A DNA stretch of 64,000 nt, from positions 62,001 to 126,000 of the forward strand of contig CALKUK010000016.1 in NCBI GenBank assembly GCA_937996655.1, written 5' to 3'. A program made the position numbers and the translations under genes. Positions 6,851 to 14,772 of this stretch are shown in pieces; the stretch's first letter is position 1; each line of letters opens with the position of its first letter. Under the pieces are notes generated by a model that saw only the letters and a list, made by a program, of their open reading frames with translations, made no database searches and was not told the origin of the DNA. Source of the stretch: an uncultured Sphingomonadaceae bacterium (GTDB lineage: Bacteria > Pseudomonadota > Alphaproteobacteria > Sphingomonadales > Sphingomonadaceae).

Positions 6851-7882
6851 GTGGCCGAAGCGCCGCGCATCGCAATAGACGCAATGGGGGGCGATGACGG
6901 CCTAGCAGTGATGCTGGCCGGTGTCGCCCTTGCGCGTCAGCAATGGCCGGGGCTGACCTTCGACCTTGTCGGGGATGAAACGGCGCTCAAATCTGCGCTG
7001 GATCAGCACTCGAATCTGCGGGCTGCGTCCGACGTCATCCATGCGCCTGAAACCATCGATGGCAGCGAACGCGCTGGCCAAGCGATCCGCCGCGCCAAAT
7101 CAACGAGCATGGGCCTCGCCATTGATGCGGTGAAGCAGGGCCGCGCCGGCGCGGCTGTCTCCGCTGGCAATACCGGCGCGCTGATGGCGATGGCGAAGCT
7201 CGCGTTGCGCACCATGCCGGGCATTGACCGTCCCGCGCTCGCCGCCCTCCTCCCCAGCCTTGGCGACCATGATTTCGTCATGCTGGATCTGGGCGCGAAC
7301 ACCGAATGCGACACGCGCAATCTTGTCGAATTCGCAATCATGGGTGCCGCCTATTCGCGCATTGCCCTTGGCATTGAACGACCCCGTGTCTCGCTGCTCA
7401 ATATCGGCACTGAAGACCAGAAGGGCACCGAAGAAATCCGCGATGCCGCCGCCGCACTGCGCGCATCCGACCATCTGCATATGGCTTTTGACGGCTTTAT
7501 CGAAGGCGACAAGATCGCCCGCGGCCTGACCGATGTCGTGGTGTGCGACGGATTTTCCGGCAACATCTCGCTGAAGACGATGGAAGGCACCGCGCGTTTC
7601 GTGACCGACCTTCTGCGCCGCGCCTTTACAAGCTCGATCCGCTCCAAATTCGGCTTCCTCATCTCGCGCCCGGCAACCGAGCTGATGCGTCACCATCTGG
7701 ATCCCGACAATCACAATGGTGCTGTCTTCCTGGGCCTGAACGGCGTGGTCGTCAAAAGCCATGGCAGTGCGAGCCCCAAGGGCGTCGCCAATGCCGTCGG
7801 CGTGGCTGCCAAGCTGGTCGACGCCAATATTACCCAGCGCATTTCAGATGATCTCGCGCTCATCAAGGCGAACGGCAAGTGA
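6851..7882 (+). CDS. plsX: Phosphate acyltransferase PlsX
   Basis: Converts acyl-ACP plus phosphate to acyl-phosphate for the PlsY route of phospholipid synthesis; a peripheral membrane enzyme. The 343-residue product begins IAIDAMGGDDG and carries the GNTGALMAMAKL and DVVVCDGFSGNISLKTMEG motifs of the family. It starts with GTG at 6851 after CCACAGGAGACGG. The end overlaps fabH by four bases (GTGA), giving translational coupling. Confidence 0.97.
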   Translation: MAEAPRIAIDAMGGDDGLAVMLAGVALARQQWPGLTFDLVGDETALKSALDQHSNLRAASDVIHAPETIDGSERAGQAIRRAKSTSMGLAIDAVKQGRAGAAVSAGNTGALMAMAKLALRTMPGIDRPALAALLPSLGDHDFVMLDLGANTECDTRNLVEFAIMGAAYSRIALGIERPRVSLLNIGTEDQKGTEEIRDAAAALRASDHLHMAFDGFIEGDKIARGLTDVVVCDGFSGNISLKTMEGTARFVTDLLRRAFTSSIRSKFGFLISRPATELMRHHLDPDNHNGAVFLGLNGVVVKSHGSASPKGVANAVGVAAKLVDANITQRISDDLALIKANGK

Positions 7883-8838
7883 CATTACGCGCGGTTATTC
7901 TCGGCACCGGATCGGCCCTTCCCAAAAACCGCGTATCGAATGAAGACCTGGCCCAGCGCGTCGACACATCAGATGAATGGATCGTCGCGCGCACCGGCAT
8001 CCGCTTCCGCCATATTGCAGGCGAAGGGGAAACGACCGCAACGCTCGGCGCCGATGCGGCAGCCAAGGCCATCGAGGCCGCAGGCGTAGAGGCAGCCAGC
8101 ATTGACCTGATTGTGCTCGCCACGGCGACGCCCGACCAGACCTTCCCCGCCAGCGCCACCAAGGTGCAGGCGCTCCTCGGCATCAATGATTGCATCGCCT
8201 TTGATGTGGCCGCCGTCTGCTCGGGCTTCCTTTATGCCCTGTCCGTCGCTGACGCGATGATCCGTGCAGGCAATGTGAAGCGCGCCCTCGTCATCGGCGC
8301 AGAAACCTTCAGCCGCATCCTCGACTGGGAAGATCGCACAACCTGCGTCCTCTTCGGCGATGGCGCAGGCGCGGTTGTCCTCGAAGGCCGTGACGGCGAG
8401 GCCGGCATCCTATCGACAAGCCTGCACGCCGATGGCCGCTATAATGAGCTGCTCTATGTCGATGGCGGCCCATCGACCACCGGCACTGTCGGCCATGTCC
8501 GCATGAAGGGGTCGGAAGTCTTCCGCCATGCCGTCGTCAATCTGGCAACCGTGCTGGGCGAGGTGCTGGAAGGCGCTGGCCTCACCCCACAGGATGTTGA
8601 CTGGGTCGTCCCGCATCAGGCCAATGCCCGCATCCTTGATGCGACCGCGCGCAAGCTGGGCCTGTCCAAGGACCAGATCGTCGTGACAGTGGATGAGCAT
8701 GCCAACACTTCTGCTGCCTCTGTTCCGCTGGCGCTCGACACGGCTGTCCGCGATGGACGCATCCAGCGCGGCCAGCTGCTCGTGCTCGAAGCCATGGGCG
8801 GCGGCTTCACTTGGGGCGCGGCAGCGGTCCGTTACTGA
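7879..8838 (+). CDS. fabH: Beta-ketoacyl-ACP synthase III
   Basis: Starts type II fatty-acid synthesis by condensing acetyl-CoA with malonyl-ACP. The 319-residue protein has the complete Cys-His-Asn triad: C114 in AAVCSGFLYAL, H246 in VPHQANARI and N276 in EHANTSAAS. Thiolase fold is expected throughout, without membrane segments. The GTG start overlaps the plsX stop, so the two are made together; ihfA follows 77 bases later. Confidence 0.97.
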   Translation: MTLRAVILGTGSALPKNRVSNEDLAQRVDTSDEWIVARTGIRFRHIAGEGETTATLGADAAAKAIEAAGVEAASIDLIVLATATPDQTFPASATKVQALLGINDCIAFDVAAVCSGFLYALSVADAMIRAGNVKRALVIGAETFSRILDWEDRTTCVLFGDGAGAVVLEGRDGEAGILSTSLHADGRYNELLYVDGGPSTTGTVGHVRMKGSEVFRHAVVNLATVLGEVLEGAGLTPQDVDWVVPHQANARILDATARKLGLSKDQIVVTVDEHANTSAASVPLALDTAVRDGRIQRGQLLVLEAMGGGFTWGAAAVRY

Positions 8839-8851
8839 CCAATTCCCGCAA

Positions 8852-8878
8852 TTGACGTTCTACGCCAATTCGATAAGA
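8852..8878 (+). promoter_or_regulatory. Possible promoter for ihfA
   Basis: In the gap between fabH and ihfA there is a TTGACG box at 8852-8857 followed 15-16 bases later by ATAAGA/TAAGAA. This resembles a sigma-70 promoter with short spacing and would give ihfA its own transcript besides read-through from plsX-fabH. No start-site evidence exists in sequence alone. Confidence 0.35.
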
Positions 8879-8915
8879 AGAACTTCGACCACTATCTGAG
8901 AGGGGGAGTTGCGTA

Positions 8916-9215
8916 ATGGCGGGGGAAGGTACTCTGACACGAGCCGATCTTGCTGAATCTCTTCACAAGAATGTCGGCCTGTCCAAGGCTGAATCGTCGA
9001 AACTTGTCGAATCGATTCTGGATCACATGTCCAATGCGCTCGCAAAGGGCGAGAATGTAAAGATTTCCGGTTTTGGAAGCTTCCTCCTGCGTGACAAGGG
9101 TGCACGCGTGGGCCGCAATCCGAAAACCGGGGTTGAGGTGCCGATTGCGCCGCGCCGCGTGCTGACGTTCCGCGCCAGCCAGATGATGCGGGCCAACGTC
9201 GCCCAAGAGGCCTAA
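8916..9215 (+). CDS. ihfA: Integration host factor subunit alpha
   Basis: DNA-bending nucleoid protein, 99 residues, working as a heterodimer with IHF beta. The HU/IHF fold is clear: N-terminal helices (LTRADLAESLHKNVGLSKAE), the KISGFGSF turn, and the beta arm with GRNPKTGVEVPI and the conserved proline at its tip, ending with the VLTFRASQ strand. A GAGGGGGAG ribosome site precedes the ATG. IHF is known to be needed for RcGTA-type gene transfer agents, so this gene may bear on the locus at the left edge. Confidence 0.95.
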   Translation: MAGEGTLTRADLAESLHKNVGLSKAESSKLVESILDHMSNALAKGENVKISGFGSFLLRDKGARVGRNPKTGVEVPIAPRRVLTFRASQMMRANVAQEA

Positions 9216-9231
9216 TCTATGAGCATCGCCA

Positions 9232-9624
9232 ATGGCTGATAAAGCGCCCGGAGCGTTACTGACCATTGGCGAGCTTTCTGCTGACCTTGGCGTTCCGCAG
9301 CATATCCTGCGCTATTGGGAAACCAAGTTTTCCAAGCTCCGCCCGCTGACCCGCGCGGGCAACCGCCGCTATTATCGGCCGGACGATGTCGCGCTCGTGC
9401 GTCGCATCCATCAGCTTTTGAATGGCGAAGGCTATACCGTCAAAGGCGTGCAGAAGCTGCTTTCCGGAAAAGCGGCAGCGCCAGAGCCGACACCCGAGCC
9501 TGTGGCTGCCCCTGCCGCGATCGCGCCGCAGACCGCACCGCCTGCGCCACCGCCCAGCTATATTCCTGATCTTGTTCTGATCCGGGACCGCCTCAAAGCC
9601 GCCCTGGTGGCCGCGCGGGTTTAA
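9232..9624 (+). CDS. MerR-type transcriptional regulator
   Basis: A 130-residue regulator with an N-terminal MerR winged helix (LLTIGELSADLGVPQHILRYWETKF, then NRRYYRPDDVALVRRIHQLL). Instead of a metal-binding C-terminus it has a Pro/Ala-rich linker (about residues 80-110) and a short helix. This MerR-like gene commonly follows ihfA in alphaproteobacteria. The target and effector are unknown. It starts 16 bases after ihfA, so the two are probably co-transcribed. Confidence 0.85.
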   Translation: MADKAPGALLTIGELSADLGVPQHILRYWETKFSKLRPLTRAGNRRYYRPDDVALVRRIHQLLNGEGYTVKGVQKLLSGKAAAPEPTPEPVAAPAAIAPQTAPPAPPPSYIPDLVLIRDRLKAALVAARV

Positions 9625-9630
9625 TCGTTC

Positions 9631-9700
9631 CCGTCATGCCAGCGCAGGCTGGCATCTCTTGTTCGCCACCAAGGAGACCCCAGACTTCGCTGGGGCGACC
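9631..9700. repeat. Second dispersed palindromic repeat family, copy 1
   Basis: An imperfect palindrome with GTCATGCCAGCGCAGGCTGG at the left and the CCCAGACTTCGCTGGGGCGAC half at the right. Each half is itself a hairpin. A decayed relative lies at 14596-14665. It occupies the gap between two convergent genes and may also end transcription there. Confidence 0.7.
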
Positions 9701-9719
9701 TATTTGGCGCGACTAAGTT

Positions 9720-10268
9720 TTAGTCCCGGTCCATCTGGGGCCCGAGTGTCGCATCCAGATCGCGCGGGCGGATCATCCGGGTGAAACGGCCTTTACGTGA
9801 GCCAACCGCGCTCCAGCTGTCCGCATCAAATTGCAATTCGGCGACGGCAGCGGTCGGGAACTTCGCCTCCACCTCATCGCGCAGACTGTCTCCGGCCACA
9901 TCGGGGACAAGCATCAGGATCAGATCTTCCAGCCCCGGATTATGTCCGCACAGGAGCACCGACGACACATCGTCCGGCAGATCCTGCACGACATCGAGCA
10001 GCGTCGCGCCCGAGGCGAGATAGATGCGCCGGTCCCAATTGGGATGGAGGATTTCCCCATAGCCTTCCCACAGCGCATCGAGCGTTTCGGTGCAGCGCAC
10101 GGCGGGCGAAGAGATCACATAGTCGAACTGCCAGCCCTTGGTCTTAAGATGGCGACCGATGAGCTTTGCCCCCTTGACGCCGCGTTCATTGATCGGCCGG
10201 TCAAAATCGCGGGAGACAGGCGCGTCCCAACCCGATTTGGCGTGACGAAAGAGCGTGAGCGTCTTCAT
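9720..10268 (-). CDS. SixA-like histidine phosphatase family protein
   Basis: A 182-residue member of the histidine phosphatase superfamily. The N-terminal catalytic strand reads LFRHAKSGWD (RHG/RHA motif, H9), with an arginine in the SSPAVRCTETLDAL segment and the second histidine in LLCGHNPGLEDL. This short form resembles E. coli SixA, which removes phosphate from histidine phosphotransfer domains. Its partner here is unknown. It overlaps the DinG-like gene by four bases (ATGA), suggesting one operon. Confidence 0.85.
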   Translation of the reverse strand: MKTLTLFRHAKSGWDAPVSRDFDRPINERGVKGAKLIGRHLKTKGWQFDYVISSPAVRCTETLDALWEGYGEILHPNWDRRIYLASGATLLDVVQDLPDDVSSVLLCGHNPGLEDLILMLVPDVAGDSLRDEVEAKFPTAAVAELQFDADSWSAVGSRKGRFTRMIRPRDLDATLGPQMDRD

Positions 10269-12982
10269 GGCTGTGCCTCATGCGACAAAGCGGCAGCCGT
10301 TGGAAGGGCCGATTGTGTCCGCACCACTTCGGCCACCGCCTCATCCAGCGTCATCCGGCGCACCGGCGTGCCCGGCGGAAAGGCCGTCAGCAGGCGCGAC
10401 GGGACAGCGGAGGAGAGCAGCACGAAAATGCCGCGATCTTCCTGCCGTCGGATCAGCCGCCCAAAGGCCTGCGCCATCCGCGCGCGAATCAACCGGTCAT
10501 CATAAAGCGAGCCGCCGCCGGCTGCCCGGCGGGCGGTATGCAGCACCGTCGGCTTGGGCCAGGGCACGCCTTCCATCACGACGAGCCGCAGCGACTCCCC
10601 CGGCACATCCACCCCGTCGCGCAGCGCATCGGTGCCGAGCAGGCTGGAGCGGGGGTCATCGCGGAAAATATCAACCAGCGTGCCGGTATCGATCGGGTCC
10701 ACATGCTGCGCGTAAAGCGGCAGGCCATCGCGTGCCAACCGGTCGGCAATGCGGGCATGGACCGCGCGCAGCCGCCGGATCGCGGTGAACAGACCCAGCG
10801 TCCCGCCATTGGAGGCGGCGACCAGCCGCGCAAAGGCATTGGCCAGCTGCGGTACATCGCCGCGCTTCACATCCGTCACGATGATGACTTCGGATTGCGC
10901 GGCATAGTTGAACGGGCTTTCGGCCTCAAAATGCAAAGGCGGGGCGGAGAGATGGAGCGCCCCTGTCCGCGCATCGGCCACGTCCCAACCCTCCCCGCCT
11001 TTCAGCGTAGCGGAAGTGATGAGCGCGCCGTGCGCAGGCTTGAGCACCGTCGCTGCGAACGGGCGGGTCGGGTCCAGCCAATGGCGCCGAAGACCAATAT
11101 CGACCTCACGCCCCTCAATCCGGTCCACCGTCAGCCAGTCGACAAAGTCCGGGTCCACCGGACCGCCCAGCCGCGCGAGCATGGACAGCCAAGCGCCGAG
11201 CGTATCGACCCGCCAGCTCAGGCTCGCCCGCGCGCCTTCAACCCGGGCGCGTGCCTGCCCGTCGAGCCAGTCCGGCCCTTCCTCCATCACCGCCTCCAGC
11301 CGCCGACCGAGCGTGACCAGCGGACGGAGCAAGGCATCCAACGCCTGACAGGCGGGCTCCACCGCCGTCAGCAGCGGCCCGTCCAGTTGCGCAGCCTCTG
11401 TCTCCAGCCCATAACCCGCATCGCCTTCAGCCGAGCGGGCAAAGACCAATCCGCGCACCGCCCCCAGCATCGCCTCAATCGGGCCAAAGGGGCCCCCTTC
11501 GGAAAGGCGTTGCAGCCAACCGTCAGAGGGAAGTGCCGAGGCTGCCGTGGCCGCTGCTGAAATCGCAGACGAGCCTTCCGAATCATAACTCGCCACATCG
11601 GCCAGCCGCGCCGCAAGTCCACGGCGGCGGCCACGCGATTTACCTTCCGGGCCGATGATCCAGCGGCGGAGCTCAATCGCCTCTTGGCCCGTGAGTGCCG
11701 CTGCAAACATTGTATCGGCGGCGTCAAACAGGTGATGGCCTTCGTCAAACACATAGCGCGTCGGGCGGGTGCCTTCTTCCCGTCCACGCGCAGCATTGAC
11801 CATGACAAGCGCATGGTTGGCGACGACCAGATCCGCCTGCGCCGAGGCACGGGCGGCGTGTTCGATGAAGCATTTGCGGTAATGCGGGCACCCGGCATAA
11901 ACGCACTCGCCGCGCCGGTCTGTCAGCGCGGTTGAGCCGTTGCGCCGGAACAACGTCGGCAACCAGCCGGGGAGATCACCCCCCACCATGTCGCCGTCGC
12001 GGCTATAGGTCGCCCAGCGCGCGACGAGATGCGCAAGGATCGCCGCACGCCCGGCAAAGCCGCCCTGCAACGCATCTTCCAGATTGAGCAGGCAGAGATA
12101 ATTCTCCCGCCCTTTGCGGATTACAACCTTGCCGCGCGCCGCCGCCTCACTGCCATAGACGCGCGCGGTTTCCGCCGTCAGCTGGCGTTGCAGCGCCTTG
12201 GTGTAAGTGGAAATCCAGACCGGCCCGCCCGCCTTTTCCGCCCAGAGCGAGGCAGGTGCCAAATAGCCCAAGGTCTTGCCGATGCCGGTGCCCGCTTCGG
12301 AGATCAGGAGGCGGGGCTCATCCCGGGTGGCGCGGGGCTGAAAAGCGGAGACGGCGGCCCGGGCATAATCCTGCTGCCCCATGCGCGTCTCGGCCCCTGC
12401 ACCCGTGATCTTTGTCAGCCGGTCCACCACATCGCGTTCATCAAGGCTGATGGTGCGCGGGGCGGGACGCGGCGGGGCATCTTCCCATTCGGGCAATTTG
12501 GAAAACAGCCAGCGCTCATCCTTCTTGGGCGCGGACAGCCGATCGAGCACCAGAGGCGCCCAGGGCCAGCGCAGCCGCGCCAACGATTGGGCCGATGTCC
12601 AGGCACCCTCGCGTTCCGGCCAATCACCGGACAGGACATTGAGCAGCTTGGTTGCGGCTTGCGCAAACATCGCCGCCGCCCCGCCTTCATCCTCCGGCAG
12701 ATCAACGCCTGTGACCCGCGCCAACCCCTTGACCGTCGGCACCATGAAGTGCGCGGGGTAAATAAAGGCGAACAATTCCAGCAGGTCGAGCCCCGACAAC
12801 TCCCCATAGCCGAGCCGGGCGGCCACCAGCGGCGCGTTGAGCATGAGGACAGGCGTTTCCGCCGCAATCGAGATGGCCTCGCCGCGCCCGACAGCCCGTG
12901 TGCGGCCGTCGGGTGTCGCAATCCAGATGCCGCCATGGCTTGCATGCAGCGCAGGATAAGGCAAAGGGGCAGGAACAGTCAT
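10265..12982 (-). CDS. DinG/XPD-type ATP-dependent DNA helicase
   Basis: A 905-residue superfamily 2 helicase. Visible are a Q-like region, Walker A in EAGTGIGKTLGYLAP, the DEGHH motif II, and between them four cysteines (one in YLCLLN and three in CVYAGCPHYRKCF) that would hold a 4Fe-4S cluster as in DinG and XPD. C-terminal helicase motifs include the DPRSSLLGTDALRDGVDVPG and QAFGRLIRR stretches. It likely unwinds forked, R-loop or damaged DNA. I start it at the ATG of 12982; the gap to the divergent lysK is 47 bases. No SOS box is visible there. Confidence 0.88.
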   Translation of the reverse strand: MTVPAPLPYPALHASHGGIWIATPDGRTRAVGRGEAISIAAETPVLMLNAPLVAARLGYGELSGLDLLELFAFIYPAHFMVPTVKGLARVTGVDLPEDEGGAAAMFAQAATKLLNVLSGDWPEREGAWTSAQSLARLRWPWAPLVLDRLSAPKKDERWLFSKLPEWEDAPPRPAPRTISLDERDVVDRLTKITGAGAETRMGQQDYARAAVSAFQPRATRDEPRLLISEAGTGIGKTLGYLAPASLWAEKAGGPVWISTYTKALQRQLTAETARVYGSEAAARGKVVIRKGRENYLCLLNLEDALQGGFAGRAAILAHLVARWATYSRDGDMVGGDLPGWLPTLFRRNGSTALTDRRGECVYAGCPHYRKCFIEHAARASAQADLVVANHALVMVNAARGREEGTRPTRYVFDEGHHLFDAADTMFAAALTGQEAIELRRWIIGPEGKSRGRRRGLAARLADVASYDSEGSSAISAAATAASALPSDGWLQRLSEGGPFGPIEAMLGAVRGLVFARSAEGDAGYGLETEAAQLDGPLLTAVEPACQALDALLRPLVTLGRRLEAVMEEGPDWLDGQARARVEGARASLSWRVDTLGAWLSMLARLGGPVDPDFVDWLTVDRIEGREVDIGLRRHWLDPTRPFAATVLKPAHGALITSATLKGGEGWDVADARTGALHLSAPPLHFEAESPFNYAAQSEVIIVTDVKRGDVPQLANAFARLVAASNGGTLGLFTAIRRLRAVHARIADRLARDGLPLYAQHVDPIDTGTLVDIFRDDPRSSLLGTDALRDGVDVPGESLRLVVMEGVPWPKPTVLHTARRAAGGGSLYDDRLIRARMAQAFGRLIRRQEDRGIFVLLSSAVPSRLLTAFPPGTPVRRMTLDEAVAEVVRTQSALPTAAALSHEAQP

Positions 12983-13029
12983 CGACACGCGCCGGGATTG
13001 GCGCAACTGGAACGAAAGAGCAACACGAA

Positions 13030-14592
13030 GTGACCGATTTGCGCGACGCAGCGATGCTTTCCAAGGCCTGGCCCTTTGAAGAGGCGCGCAAGGTGCTCAA
13101 ACGCCTCGGCAAGGATGGTAAGGACGGCCCGGTCATCTTCGAAACCGGCTATGGTCCGTCCGGCCTGCCGCATATCGGCACCTTCAACGAAGTGCTGCGC
13201 ACGACCATGGTCCGCCGCGCCTTTGAGGCGATGTCGGACCTGCCGACCAAGCTCATCGCCTTTTCCGATGACATGGACGGCCTGCGCAAGGTGCCCGACA
13301 ATGTGCCCAATAAGGACATGCTCGAAAGCCATCTTGGCAAGCCGCTGACGCGCATCCCCGATCCGTTCGGCAAGTTTGAAAGCTTCGCGCATCACAACAA
13401 TGCCATGCTGCGCGAGTTTCTGGACCGGTTCGGGTTCGACTATGAGTTCATCTCCTCAACGACGATGTATGAGGGCGGCAAGTTTGACGACGCGCTGCGG
13501 GGCGTGCTGCGCGCCAATCAAGCGATCCTCGACATCATGCTGCCCACGCTCCGCAAGGAACGTGCGGCGACCTATTCGCCGATCCTGCCCGTCAGCCCCA
13601 AGTCAGGCGTCGTACTACAGGTGCCGGTTGAAGTGGTGGATGCCGAAGCCGGTCTGGTGCGCTTTGAAGATGATGGGGACATCATCACCCAATGCGTGTT
13701 CGGCGGTCAGGCCAAGCTGCAATGGAAGGTCGATTGGGGCATGCGCTGGGTCGCCCTTGGCGTGGACTATGAAATGTCCGGCAAGGACCTGACCGACAGC
13801 GTGACGCAATCAAGCAAGATCGCCCGCGCGCTCGGCGGTCGTCCGCCCGAAGTGCTGATCTACGAGATGTTCCTTGATGAAAAGGGCGAGAAGATCTCCA
13901 AGTCCAAGGGCAATGGTTTGAGCCTGGAAGACTGGCTGTCCTACGGCACCGAAGAGAGCCTTGCCTTTTACGCCTATCGCGAACCCAAGAGCGCCAAGCA
14001 GCTGCACCTTGGCGTCATCCCCCGTGCGGTGGACGAATATTTCCAGTTCCGGGGCAGCTATGCCGCGCAGGAACTGGACAAGAAGCTCGGCAATCCGGTG
14101 CACCATATCCACAACGGAAATGTGCCCGCCGATGTGCCGCCGGTCACCTTTGGCCTGTTGCTCAATCTCGCAGGCGTCATGGGCCCGCACGCAACCGCGC
14201 CGCAGGTCTGGGGCTATCTCGCCAACTATGTGCCCGACGCCAGCGCCGCGTCGCACCCCGAACTGGCGATGCTCATCAACTTGGCACTCGCCTATAACCG
14301 GGATCATGTCGCCCCGACGCTCCAGCGCCGCAAGCCCGAGGGTGTTGAGGTAGACGCGCTGAAGCAGCTCGATGCCGCCCTCGCCCCGCTGGCCGCCGAC
14401 ACGCCTGCGGAGGACATTCAAAACATCGTCTATGAAATCGGCAAGACCGGCGGGTTTGAAAACCTGCGCGACTGGTTCAAGGCGCTGTATGAAACACTCC
14501 TCGGCTCCAGCGCCGGCCCGCGCATGGGCAGCTTCATCGCGCTGTACGGCATCGAGAATTCGAGGAAGCTTATCGCCGAGGCCTTGGCGTAA
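13030..14592 (+). CDS. lysK: Lysyl-tRNA synthetase, class I
   Basis: Charges tRNA-Lys. The 520-residue protein is the class I form, with PSGLPHIG at residues 43-50 (HIGH motif) and KISKSKG at 288-294 (KMSKS motif), unlike the class II LysS of most bacteria; alphaproteobacteria commonly use class I. I start it at the GTG of 13030 (VTDLRDAAM); an ATG eight codons later is the alternative. It is divergent from the helicase gene and followed by repeats and a hairpin terminator. Confidence 0.95.
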   Translation: MTDLRDAAMLSKAWPFEEARKVLKRLGKDGKDGPVIFETGYGPSGLPHIGTFNEVLRTTMVRRAFEAMSDLPTKLIAFSDDMDGLRKVPDNVPNKDMLESHLGKPLTRIPDPFGKFESFAHHNNAMLREFLDRFGFDYEFISSTTMYEGGKFDDALRGVLRANQAILDIMLPTLRKERAATYSPILPVSPKSGVVLQVPVEVVDAEAGLVRFEDDGDIITQCVFGGQAKLQWKVDWGMRWVALGVDYEMSGKDLTDSVTQSSKIARALGGRPPEVLIYEMFLDEKGEKISKSKGNGLSLEDWLSYGTEESLAFYAYREPKSAKQLHLGVIPRAVDEYFQFRGSYAAQELDKKLGNPVHHIHNGNVPADVPPVTFGLLLNLAGVMGPHATAPQVWGYLANYVPDASAASHPELAMLINLALAYNRDHVAPTLQRRKPEGVEVDALKQLDAALAPLAADTPAEDIQNIVYEIGKTGGFENLRDWFKALYETLLGSSAGPRMGSFIALYGIENSRKLIAEALA

Positions 14593-14595
14593 GGC

Positions 14596-14665
14596 CCGTC
14601 AGGCCAGCGTAGGCAGGCATCTCGTGCGGCCAAGCCGGGGAGACGCCAGCCTTCGCTGGGGTGAC
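14596..14665. repeat. Second dispersed palindromic repeat family, copy 2 (decayed)
   Basis: Halves read GTCAGGCCAGCGTAGGCAGG and GCCAGCCTTCGCTGGGGTGAC, matching copy 1 at 9631-9700 with substitutions that weaken the left hairpin. It is followed by another common intergenic string (CACAGAGACGCAGGGAGCGC, 14690-14709). No coding potential is seen in 14593-14772. Confidence 0.6.
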
Positions 14666-14736
14666 GGAATCCATTATCTCGCGCTGAGGCACAGAGACGC
14701 AGGGAGCGCGGAGACAGCTCGCCACCGCTTACCCTG

Positions 14737-14763
14737 CCCTCTCCCGCAAGGGGAGAGGGTTTA
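14737..14763. terminator. Bidirectional hairpin terminator between lysK and the DUF885 gene
   Basis: A perfect 9-bp stem (CCCTCTCCC / GGGAGAGGG) closes a 5-base loop and is followed by a short T-rich stretch (TTTA). It lies between convergent genes and would serve lysK on the plus strand. The T-run is short, so efficiency is uncertain; the sequence is also a common intergenic repeat type. Confidence 0.6.
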
Positions 14764-14772
14764 AGCCTGACC

